A stretch of 64,000 bases of DNA, taken from NCBI RefSeq assembly GCF_946886895.1, contig NZ_CAMPJO010000009.1, positions 1-64,000 of the forward strand, written 5' to 3'. The stretch comes from an uncultured Marinobacter sp. (GTDB taxonomy: Bacteria; Pseudomonadota; Gammaproteobacteria; Pseudomonadales; Oleiphilaceae). How positions within the stretch are numbered: the stretch's first letter is position 1; each line of letters opens with the position of its first letter. A model generated the notes under the pieces. That model did no database searches. It saw only the letters and a list, made by a program, of their open reading frames with translations, and was not told the origin of the DNA. This document shows, piece after piece, positions 35,871 to 47,035 of the stretch. The position numbers were made by a program, and so were the translations under genes.

Positions 35871-36197
35871 ATGTCAGTTGACTTAAATGGAATTGGCCCA
35901 GGCCAGGTCAACAACCAGAGAACCACGGCCGACAAATCCAGTGGCACGCAAAACACCCGGCCCTCGGCGGGCGAGCAGGCGAAAACCCAAAGCCAGTCTG
36001 CGAGGGGCGATAACGTAAGCCTCAGTAATCAGGCAAAAAACCTGAAGCAGCTTGAGCAAAAACTGGGCGACTACCCGGAAATGGACGATGATCGCATCGA
36101 ACAGATCCGTTCCGCACTCGCGAACGGCACCTACAAGGTGGATGCCGAAAAAGTGGCCCAGAAAATGCTTGATATGGATCAAAGCATTTTTGGGTGA
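35871..36197 (+). CDS. flgM: Anti-sigma-28 factor FlgM
   Basis: The 108-residue protein has a low-complexity polar N-terminal half and the conserved C-terminal sigma-28-binding helices (VSLSNQAKNLKQLEQKL, DRIEQIRSALANGTYKVDAEKVAQKML). FlgM holds FliA inactive until the hook is complete and FlgM is exported. A sigma-28 promoter lies just upstream, and flgN follows seven bases after its stop. Confidence 0.95.
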   Translation: MSVDLNGIGPGQVNNQRTTADKSSGTQNTRPSAGEQAKTQSQSARGDNVSLSNQAKNLKQLEQKLGDYPEMDDDRIEQIRSALANGTYKVDAEKVAQKMLDMDQSIFG

Positions 36198-36204
36198 GTA
36201 AATC

Positions 36205-36675
36205 ATGGCTGCAATTGATGATCTGAAGAATCTGCTTGTTGAGGATACCCGGCAACTGGAACAACTGTCGGGCATCCTGCTCCGGGAAAAAGAGGCCCTC
36301 GCCAACTCCGACGTCAAGTCACTGGAGTCCCTGACCACGGAAAAGAATGCGCTTCTGGTCTCGATCAGGGATCGGGCACGCCAGAAAATCCAGGCCCTGG
36401 TCGCCATGGGCTTCCGGCCGGACAGCGGCGAACCCTCACGGTTTATTCGCAGTGCCGGCCTGGACGACCTTTATAATCTGTGGCAGCAGGCTGATACCCG
36501 GCTCCGCGAATGCCAGGCGCAAAACCAGTGCAACAGCCGGGTGGTCAGCCACCTTCAGACGCGGCTCGCCCGCCTGACGGACATTTTCCGGGGCGCCACC
36601 GGCCACCAGAAACTCTACGGGGCCAAAGGCGAGCAGACCACGGTCTCCAGCGGGACGGTTCTGGCCAGCGCCTGA
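36205..36675 (+). CDS. flgN: Flagellar export chaperone FlgN
   Basis: The 156-residue, mostly helical protein fits the FlgN family (LKNLLVEDTRQLEQLSGILLREKEALA, LTTEKNALLVSIRDRARQKIQALVAMGF). FlgN chaperones the hook-filament junction proteins FlgK and FlgL. It is the last gene of the flgA-flgM-flgN block and ends 15 bases from a convergent MshEN-domain gene. In Pseudomonas a PilZ-domain gene (flgZ/ycgR) follows at this place. Confidence 0.92.
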   Translation: MAAIDDLKNLLVEDTRQLEQLSGILLREKEALANSDVKSLESLTTEKNALLVSIRDRARQKIQALVAMGFRPDSGEPSRFIRSAGLDDLYNLWQQADTRLRECQAQNQCNSRVVSHLQTRLARLTDIFRGATGHQKLYGAKGEQTTVSSGTVLASA

Positions 36676-36690
36676 ACCGCCCACACGGAA

Positions 36691-37425
36691 TCAATGGGTG
36701 TATATCGTCATCCGGGAGTCCGGGTGAAACTCCACATTACTGATGGTGACATTTCCCAGGGCCGGCCCGACGCTGCCGCTGACCCGGATATTATCCATCC
36801 GGATCTGCTCAATGCGCTCCGGAAACGCCAGGGTCAGTGCGCCATCCTCCCGAACATGGTACCGGGGCTCTCCTTCCCGGTAGTGCACACCCGAAATCGT
36901 CAGGTCCGAGTCCAGGAAGTTCAGCACCGGCACGAAGATATTCGCGGTCAGCTTCAGCCCCTCAATCACGTCCGGCGCCTGGCTATCACCCGCCGTGCTC
37001 ACCATACCAGCAACCGCCCGGACCCGAGCCAGCAGGCCATCGTCGCCCTGCCCGGCCACGGCTGAGAGCTCACCATCACTCATGGGGGCCATACCCGAGC
37101 CGGAATAGAGTTCTCCGGCATCAGCGCCAACCTGCGTGGCGCCGGCACTACTCTGGCTGGCGGCAAAACTCACCAGCGGCTGGAACGGTAACACCACCAT
37201 GGTCACCACGGCGGCCGCACTGCGGTAACGGGACTGGTGCCTGAGAACCCGAAACAATTCCTTTTCGGTAATCCAGCCGGCCTGGACCAGAACCTCGCCC
37301 AGGCGCTGGCCGGTCTCACCCTGCAGCCGCAGGCCTTCGGTGACCTGGGCGTCAGACAGATAACCACGATTAACCAGCAATCGCCCAAGCCGTGACTTTT
37401 CCTCAATTCCCTGACGGAATCTCAC
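36691..37425 (-). CDS. Membrane protein with N-terminal MshEN c-di-GMP-binding domain, uncharacterised
   Basis: The 244-residue protein opens with two 24-residue motifs, 12-35 and 41-64, separated by exactly five residues. Each begins RLG, has LV at positions 6-7, G at 10, and ends in Gln (RLGRLLVNRGYL... and RLGEVLVQAGWI...). This is the MshEN signature known to bind c-di-GMP in MshE/GspE-type ATPases, but no ATPase follows. Instead there is one hydrophobic segment (69-90) and an outward region of about 150 residues with MSDGELSAVAGQG (115-127) and a beta-rich tail without a recognised domain. The gene faces flgN. Ligand binding and a motility role are inferred. Confidence 0.75.
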   Translation of the reverse strand: MRFRQGIEEKSRLGRLLVNRGYLSDAQVTEGLRLQGETGQRLGEVLVQAGWITEKELFRVLRHQSRYRSAAAVVTMVVLPFQPLVSFAASQSSAGATQVGADAGELYSGSGMAPMSDGELSAVAGQGDDGLLARVRAVAGMVSTAGDSQAPDVIEGLKLTANIFVPVLNFLDSDLTISGVHYREGEPRYHVREDGALTLAFPERIEQIRMDNIRVSGSVGPALGNVTISNVEFHPDSRMTIYTH

Positions 37426-37647
37426 TACGCTTCTCCTTATTTTTCACAGTGATGACCGTACAGCCCGGCTCGGTGAGATGTGATCCACGTATCCTTCCAT
37501 GAATCAGATTAGCGGATTACCCGGAACCTGTATGGTTCCACCGGGCGATTCAGGCCCGCAATCTGTTAAAATCGTGCGCCCGATAACAGGATTCATGGAA
37601 TTATCGCAGGAATACCTGCCGCCACCAGCCAGGAGAGTGCTTTTAAA

Positions 37648-38268
37648 ATGATAAATTCGGTTAAACCCGCCAACCCTGTGACCCAGGTCGTGCTTCTGGT
37701 TCTGGGGCTGTCACTTACCTGTGGTCAGCTCCGGGCCGAAACCGGCAAAGCCGCCTCCGATACACCGCTCCCGGAAGTCCGGATGGTCACCAGTGAAGGT
37801 GCGATAGAACTGCAACTGCGCCCGGACGTCGCCCCTGAAACCGTGGCGAATTTCCTGGCGTACGCCCGTGACGGGTATTTCGACGGCACCGTGTTCCATC
37901 GCGTGATTCCGGGCTTCATGATTCAGGGTGGTGGCTTCACGCCGGACCTGAGCCGGAAACCCACCAACCCACCGATCAAAAACGAGGGTACTCGCACGCT
38001 GCCGAACCTCCGGGGCACCATTGCCATGGCCAGGACCCGTGCACCGGACTCCGCCACATCTCAATTCTTTATCAACCTGGTGGACAATGACTTCCTGAAC
38101 GAAGGCGTTCGGGGCCCCGGCTATGCAGTCTTCGGGAAGGTTACCGAGGGCATGGGCGTGGTGGATACCATTGCCGACGTGCCCACCGGCTTTGCCCGGG
38201 GCATGGCCGATGTACCGGGCACCCCGGTGGTGATTGAAAAAGTCACGGTTCTGGAACCTTCCGAATAA
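37648..38268 (+). CDS. Periplasmic cyclophilin-type peptidyl-prolyl isomerase
   Basis: The 206-residue protein has a signal peptide (QVVLLVLGLSLTCGQLRAE) and a cyclophilin domain with VANFLAYARDGYFDGTVFHRVIPGFMIQGG, PNLRGTIAMART and SQFFINLVDNDFLN. These are the PpiA-type catalytic and binding elements. It speeds proline isomerisation of exported proteins. The gene is followed four bases later by mnmC, so they are probably cotranscribed. Confidence 0.93.
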   Translation: MINSVKPANPVTQVVLLVLGLSLTCGQLRAETGKAASDTPLPEVRMVTSEGAIELQLRPDVAPETVANFLAYARDGYFDGTVFHRVIPGFMIQGGGFTPDLSRKPTNPPIKNEGTRTLPNLRGTIAMARTRAPDSATSQFFINLVDNDFLNEGVRGPGYAVFGKVTEGMGVVDTIADVPTGFARGMADVPGTPVVIEKVTVLEPSE

Positions 38269-38272
38269 CGCC

Positions 38273-40195
38273 ATGGCCGACGCTCCCCTCCTGCCGCCGG
38301 CCATTGAGCCGGCGGAACTGGTCTGGCACGACGGCGTACCAGAGTCCGTCCGGTTTAGTGATATCTATTTCAGCCGGGACAACGGGCTCGAAGAGGCTCG
38401 TTACGTTTTTATCGGCCAGAACCGGTTGCCGGAGCGATTCCAGTCGGTTCCCGAGGCCGGTTCCTTTGTGGTCGCCGAGAGCGGGTTCGGCACTGGCCTG
38501 AACTTTCTCGCCACCAGCCTGGTGTGGCTGCAACAGGCACCGGACAACCACTCAACGCTGCATTTTATCTCTGCCGAACGGTTCCCACTCACCCGTGAGG
38601 ACCTGACCCGGGCGCTTTCCCTCTGGCCCGACCTACAGCCTCTGGCGGGTGAACTGATTAATCAGTACCCACCTCTTACCCGGGGAGCCCACCGGCTGGT
38701 ACTGGCCGGGGGGCGGATTCGGCTGACCCTGTATTTCGGGGATGTCGCCGAGGCCTGGGCGCAACTGGGCTTCCACGCCGACGCCTGGTTTCTGGATGGC
38801 TTCGCACCGTCCCGAAATCCCGGGATGTGGAGCGAGCAGACGATCGGACAGATTCGCGCCCACAGTAAACCCGGCACTACCCTGGCAACCTTTACCGCTG
38901 TCGGGCAGGTACGGAGAGCCCTGGCCACAACCGGTTTCCAGATGTGGAAGGCGCCTGGCTATGGCCGCAAACGTAACATGCTTGCGGGCCGGTTACCGTT
39001 CGATGCCCCGCTGCCAGAGACATCGCCGCCCGACCGGGAACTGTCGCCGGTGGCGGTGCTCGGGGCGGGTATCGCAGGGTGCCTGCTGGCCCGCAATCTG
39101 GCCGAACGTGGCTGGCCGGTGGTGCTGATTGACGCCGCCTCGGGCCCCGGGCGGGCTGCCTCCGGGAATCGCCAGGGCGCTACCTACGTGAAGCTGGCCG
39201 TTGACCATGGCCCACAGAGTGAGCTGGCCCTGAGCGCGCTGACCTTCTGCCAGCGCCACTATCGACCCTATCGTGACCAGTACTGGCACCCAACCGGATT
39301 GCTGCAACTGGCATGGAGCGACAAAGAGGCGGACCGCCAGAGCCGGTTTCTGGCCCGCAACCGGTACCCGGAAGACATCCTTCAGCCCGTGAGCAAAGCG
39401 GAGGCCGAACGGCTGACCGGTGTGGCACTGCCCAGCGGCGGCCTTTGGTTTCCCGGTGGGGGCTGGCTGCAACCCGGCGACCTCTGCGAAACACTCTCGC
39501 ACCACCCGCGCATTACCCGTCTGTTCGACTTCACGGTACAGGAGATAACCCCGGACGCCGGCCTTTGGCGCATTGATGGCGGCGACCAGCAAGAAGCTAT
39601 CCGGGTTCAGCACCTGGTCATCTGTGCCGGGCACCTGACGCCCAACCTGCTCCCCGAGCCCGGCGAGTTCCGTTTCAAGGCAATCCGGGGCCAGGTCACC
39701 CACCTTCCGGAAGCGAGCCTGAGTGCCCCGCCAGCCGCGGTGATCTGTGGCAGCCGATACCTCAACCCGGGCCGTAACGGGGTGTCGGTGACCGGCGCCA
39801 CCTTCGACCTGCACAGCGACCAGCCGGAACCCCTGGCTGCCAGCAACGTCGAAAACCTCAGGGAACTGGCGCACATGCTCCCCGGCATTCTGGTGGCGGA
39901 GGCCGGTTCAGCACTGAGCGAGGAGGCTGGCCAGGGCCGTGTTGGCTTTCGGTGCACCACCCATGATTATCAACCGGTGGCCGGCCCCCTGCAGAACAGC
40001 CGGGGAGAAACCGTTGCCGGCGTCTACCTGCTTACCGGTCTTGGTAGCAAAGGCCTGACCTACGCGCCGCTGCTGGCGGAACTGGTTGCGGACCAGGTCA
40101 CCGGCCAGCCGGCCCCCTTGCCGCATCGCGTGCGAAAATTGCTGGCTACCGGACGAATGCATCGCCACCAACCGCATCCAGGCAGTAAAATTTAA
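38273..40195 (+). CDS. mnmC: Bifunctional tRNA wobble-uridine modification protein MnmC
   Basis: The 640-residue enzyme finishes mnm5s2U34 in tRNA. The N-terminal methyltransferase half has ESGFGTGLNFLAT (SAM-binding) and AWFLDGFAPSRNPGMW. The C-terminal FAD half has VAVLGAGIAGCLLARNLAERGW (dinucleotide-binding) and ends with YLLTGLGSKGLTYAPLLAELVADQ. The ATG at 38273 begins the family-like sequence; an in-frame start 13 codons upstream overlaps the cyclophilin gene. The full-length two-domain form is present. Confidence 0.94.
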   Translation: MADAPLLPPAIEPAELVWHDGVPESVRFSDIYFSRDNGLEEARYVFIGQNRLPERFQSVPEAGSFVVAESGFGTGLNFLATSLVWLQQAPDNHSTLHFISAERFPLTREDLTRALSLWPDLQPLAGELINQYPPLTRGAHRLVLAGGRIRLTLYFGDVAEAWAQLGFHADAWFLDGFAPSRNPGMWSEQTIGQIRAHSKPGTTLATFTAVGQVRRALATTGFQMWKAPGYGRKRNMLAGRLPFDAPLPETSPPDRELSPVAVLGAGIAGCLLARNLAERGWPVVLIDAASGPGRAASGNRQGATYVKLAVDHGPQSELALSALTFCQRHYRPYRDQYWHPTGLLQLAWSDKEADRQSRFLARNRYPEDILQPVSKAEAERLTGVALPSGGLWFPGGGWLQPGDLCETLSHHPRITRLFDFTVQEITPDAGLWRIDGGDQQEAIRVQHLVICAGHLTPNLLPEPGEFRFKAIRGQVTHLPEASLSAPPAAVICGSRYLNPGRNGVSVTGATFDLHSDQPEPLAASNVENLRELAHMLPGILVAEAGSALSEEAGQGRVGFRCTTHDYQPVAGPLQNSRGETVAGVYLLTGLGSKGLTYAPLLAELVADQVTGQPAPLPHRVRKLLATGRMHRHQPHPGSKI

Positions 40196-40268
40196 TTGAA
40201 GATATGCGGTCAGCAGCCGATACCTGTTGTAGTCGACTGCGTCGTTGGAAATAATTGGGAGCTGAGCA

Positions 40269-40910
40269 ATGTCCATTTTCGTCAGTGAGCCTGGCCGCCC
40301 CGTGGGGACGCGATTACCGGACGTATTCCGGGGTCGCCGCGTGGGCGATGTGACTGAACCGACGGAAAGCCACGCCAGTAACCCGGGCCGCAGCGAAGCG
40401 ACCGATGCCGAGTTCCAGCAAGCCGCCCATGGCGGGCAACACCGGACCCTGGACCGGGCCCTGGAAGAATATGGCTCAGCGGGAGCGGGAGCGGCCAAAG
40501 AGCAACGCCCTTACCTGCCGGTATCGTCCATCTGTGCGCCGGCCCGTTACGCCTTGCCAGCCTCCGCCACGGTCTCGGACGCCCTGACCATGATGGACGA
40601 CCATAACGTTCACCATCTGGTGGTTACCGCGGAAGATCACATCGCCGGGCTGATCGATTTACGTTGGCTGCTGGCCTGGCTGCACACCAACCAGGCCAGT
40701 ATGAATCAGAGCCTGGTGCATATCGAGCTACCTGCGTTCCTGACAGCGTCACCGGAAACCGATGCCCACCAACTGGCCCGGCTGATGCTGGCACACCAGC
40801 TGAATGCCGCCCTGGTAATCGACCATCGGGGCGACCCCGCCGGTATTGTCACCAGTACCGATTACCTGCGCCTGTACGCCAACGCCGGCCGCCATGAAGG
40901 CAGCGTTTAA
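40269..40910 (+). CDS. CBS-domain protein
   Basis: The 213-residue protein has a variable polar N-terminus of about 75 residues and then two CBS motifs (ICAPARYALPASATVSDALTMMDDHNVHHLVVTAEDHIAGLIDLRWLL and ETDAHQLARLMLAHQLNAALVIDHRGDPAGIVTSTDYLRLY). Paired CBS motifs usually bind adenine nucleotides or SAM. No catalytic domain is present. It lies 73 bases after mnmC and may be transcribed alone. Confidence 0.82.
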   Translation: MSIFVSEPGRPVGTRLPDVFRGRRVGDVTEPTESHASNPGRSEATDAEFQQAAHGGQHRTLDRALEEYGSAGAGAAKEQRPYLPVSSICAPARYALPASATVSDALTMMDDHNVHHLVVTAEDHIAGLIDLRWLLAWLHTNQASMNQSLVHIELPAFLTASPETDAHQLARLMLAHQLNAALVIDHRGDPAGIVTSTDYLRLYANAGRHEGSV

Positions 40911-40921
40911 GTCCCTTCCGG

Positions 40922-43663
40922 CTAGTTCACTGGTGTCAACAGAACCCCTTCCGGGCTGAAGACCAGCACTTCAAATGAACCGCCCCGGCGAACGAAGGCG
41001 ACAATCTCATCATCCCGGTAGTTGGCCAGCGCGCGAACGGCGGAATCCGCCGCATCCAGCTGGTAGCGCCACTCATTCCGGAAAGGCAGGCTCTCCGGTT
41101 CGGCCTCGGGATCCGGTTCCGGTACGGGCGACACGCGGGCAACAATACCCTGCGCCACTCCGGTCGTTATGGCGTCACCGGTGAAATCCCCCAGGGTGGA
41201 GCCAGCCACCACCAGGTCACTGAAAAATGGCGTGATGGCGGCCAGGGCCTCTTCCGAGACGTCGTCCGGATCGTTCAGGGTAACCGCCCGATTGATCTGG
41301 CCCGCGGTGGAATACCCCAGCAGGAAGCCAGCGCCGCTGCTGGTTGGCACCCGGTCCAGGGAGCGCTCATCGTCTTCGTTGGTGGTGACCGAGTAGGCTC
41401 CGGCGCTGTTACCGAGCAGCCACAGGTTGGCGGACGCAAACAGCCCGTCGTTGACCACCTCATTGCCTTCCGTTCCCCGCTGATACACGCTCAGGTTACC
41501 GCTGGCGCTGGCGGCGGAATAGAAATACGCATCCACGCCACCGAGCACCGGCTCGCCGTTCACCGCCCCCTCGGCAGACCCGAACACCAGTGGCGTGATG
41601 GCCGCAGCGCTGCCCCCGGCCACGGCATCATCGGCGGCGGAACCCACCTGGCGGGTCCAGGCCACCTGGGGCGCCAACTCATTGCCATTATTCTCACTGT
41701 CAATTCTCTGGAGGAAGCTGTCCACGCCCCCCGATGCCGTCTGGCCGGCCCACTCACCCCGGGTTTCCCCGGCCAGCACAATGAACCCGGACTCGCGGTT
41801 GATCCCCGCCCAGCGCGCCACATCGTCCTCGGTGGTGCCGCTGCGATGGGTCCAGGTTGCCACGTACTCGCCGCCGTTGCTGTCGGGATCGAAGTGGTAC
41901 AGGGAGATCAGCGCGTCCTGGCCACCCAGGGCCGTTGTGCCCGCCACCGGCGCGTCGGTACTGTAGGCCACGACAAACTCGAAACGATCCACGGTCCCGG
42001 TATCCTCCGATACCTTGCGCAGGGCCGCGTCAATTACCGGCGCCGGAGCGGCCAGCTGGTCACCGGCATCGGACACCGCCACGTCCTGCAGCAGAGTGCC
42101 CTTCTGGTTATAGATGCGGACCTTCACGCGGTTGTTGTCCTGGGCGTCGAAGCCGGCGACGAAGAGTCGGCCGGAATGGCCAATATCGATATCGGTGGCG
42201 ACAAAACCGTTCACGTCTCCCACTGCCAGAGGCGCGGTGAGTTCATTGATACTGATCCGCAGGGGGGCGGCATCCGACGGCCGGGCGTAACCCTCACGGC
42301 CGGCCTGGTAGGCCTCGTCCAGCCCCAGCAGAATGACCCGGTCCGGCAGGTCACCATTGGCGTAGCCGGCCTGTGGTACGGTCACCGTGAAGCGCACCTC
42401 ATCCTCATCGGCGGCAAACACCAGTTGGTTTCCGGGCGCGCTGGTGGTGAACTCGCTCCCCAGCCGCGCCGTGGAATCCTCGGTCTCACCCAGTTTGGCC
42501 CGGAACTCCCCGTCCCGCTCGCCAGTGAGCCTGGCGATGTACTCCACGCTTCCGCCCACATTGATGGCGTCCCGTAAGCCACCGTTTACGGTTTCCAGGG
42601 TGACCCGTGGCTCATTGTCGTCCACCACCAGGCTGGTCTTGGCGCCACCGTTGTTCTCTCCCAGGCCAGCCAGGCCGTTACGCACCTCGGTCAGCGTCAG
42701 AAGGCCGGCCTCAGAAGGTTCGGGAAACTGGTCATCAATTACTTCCAGCCGGATATAGCATTCCGTGACTCCCGGCTCGAAGGTCACCAGCCCCGAGGTG
42801 TACACCCCGTCCTCATCCTGCTGATACGACAGATACGTCGGCTCCTCCAGCAGCGCGCCGCTACCGCTGCCCAGAGCGACGATATCCTGGCCCACGATGG
42901 CTTCACCCCGGTTGGCGTCACTGTGGTCACAGCGCTGGTGAGGGGCGTTGACATCGGGGTCGCAGCGGCTCGGGTCGTACTCTGAAGTCAGATTGAAGGC
43001 AACCGACACCCGGGTGACAGACGGTTTTTCCAGCAGGACTTTCACCGCCACCGGACGGGTAGCCGCCGTCAGCGTCCGGGTTCCGGACACCGTACCATCC
43101 TGGTTGTATTCGTTGATCGTGAAGCTGTGCTCGCCCGGGGTATCCAGGTCCGGCGGCGCGCAATGTTCCCGGGGCGTTTCCGGAATATCCGGTGATTCGC
43201 CTTCGATAAACGTTTCCGCGTCCAGTGACAGGGGGTTGTATTTGACCTCAATATCAAACGGCTGCACGCCGGCATCCTGGCCGTCGGTGGTGATCAGGTT
43301 GATGTCCTGGATCTTGCCCAGATCGTCTTCGCCACGGGCGCCCCCCGTCAGGCCCGGAACACCGCGCATGATAATGCCCTGCCGCGCCTTGTTGCTGGTA
43401 TCTTCAAGGGCCAGCCAGGCGGGCGCGTTGGTGAGCGAGTAATCGAGGATGTCCTCACCGCCATAAGCGCCGAAGTTATAGTAGTACTCCACCCCCAGAT
43501 AGGCGGTTGCCGGAGGCGTACCCAGCACCGTGGGCTGATCGGCGGCCCTTTCGGTTTTGCAACCGCTGACCACGAGCAGGGCCAGGATCAGCCCCGCCCA
43601 GCGAACGACGGTAATACGGGTTGCGGTGACGGAGACAGGGCGTGGGAACCAGTCGGCGCGCAT
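40922..43663 (-). CDS. Large lipoprotein with Ig-like, Calx-beta-like and propeller-like repeats, function unknown
   Basis: The 913-residue protein has a signal peptide ending in a lipobox (VSGC, Cys-35). Residues about 45-145 look like a putative Ig domain (TAYLGVEYYYNFGAYGG, GVPG). Two Calx-beta-like segments follow (for example VTFEPGVTECYIRLEVIDDQFPEPSEAG at about 300-330, with closing VVDDNEP). The second half has repeats of the type GGVDSFLQRIDSE and VAWTRQVGSAADDAV, as in SBBP beta-propellers. It is probably anchored in the outer membrane and extends into the medium or periplasm. No enzyme motif is seen and no neighbour explains it. Confidence 0.75.
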   Translation of the reverse strand: MRADWFPRPVSVTATRITVVRWAGLILALLVVSGCKTERAADQPTVLGTPPATAYLGVEYYYNFGAYGGEDILDYSLTNAPAWLALEDTSNKARQGIIMRGVPGLTGGARGEDDLGKIQDINLITTDGQDAGVQPFDIEVKYNPLSLDAETFIEGESPDIPETPREHCAPPDLDTPGEHSFTINEYNQDGTVSGTRTLTAATRPVAVKVLLEKPSVTRVSVAFNLTSEYDPSRCDPDVNAPHQRCDHSDANRGEAIVGQDIVALGSGSGALLEEPTYLSYQQDEDGVYTSGLVTFEPGVTECYIRLEVIDDQFPEPSEAGLLTLTEVRNGLAGLGENNGGAKTSLVVDDNEPRVTLETVNGGLRDAINVGGSVEYIARLTGERDGEFRAKLGETEDSTARLGSEFTTSAPGNQLVFAADEDEVRFTVTVPQAGYANGDLPDRVILLGLDEAYQAGREGYARPSDAAPLRISINELTAPLAVGDVNGFVATDIDIGHSGRLFVAGFDAQDNNRVKVRIYNQKGTLLQDVAVSDAGDQLAAPAPVIDAALRKVSEDTGTVDRFEFVVAYSTDAPVAGTTALGGQDALISLYHFDPDSNGGEYVATWTHRSGTTEDDVARWAGINRESGFIVLAGETRGEWAGQTASGGVDSFLQRIDSENNGNELAPQVAWTRQVGSAADDAVAGGSAAAITPLVFGSAEGAVNGEPVLGGVDAYFYSAASASGNLSVYQRGTEGNEVVNDGLFASANLWLLGNSAGAYSVTTNEDDERSLDRVPTSSGAGFLLGYSTAGQINRAVTLNDPDDVSEEALAAITPFFSDLVVAGSTLGDFTGDAITTGVAQGIVARVSPVPEPDPEAEPESLPFRNEWRYQLDAADSAVRALANYRDDEIVAFVRRGGSFEVLVFSPEGVLLTPVN

Positions 43664-43812
43664 GAAAAAATCCGTTTCAAGACGTTGTTGTTATGGCCGT
43701 GCCTGTCCGCCGGAGACATCCGACGGTTTACACACCGTTACAGAACAACGCCATGGTAGCCAATTTGGGCTATCGGGGATCTGCGCGAGTTCTCAGAATC
43801 ACGGGCCAGGTG

Positions 43813-46940
<3,128 letters not shown>

Positions 46941-47035
46941 AGTGCTGCTGTCCTGTTTGCAGGTTCCTTAACGTTGCTACTCTAAGAAAACCGGGTAACG
47001 AATACAACGCAAAGCCGGGCCAGATGGCTTATTTG

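Noticed and set aside
37562..37589. Inverted repeat CTGTTA...TAACAG upstream of the cyclophilin gene
   Set aside because: The arms differ by a three-base insertion and it is not followed by T residues, so neither a terminator nor a clear operator can be claimed.
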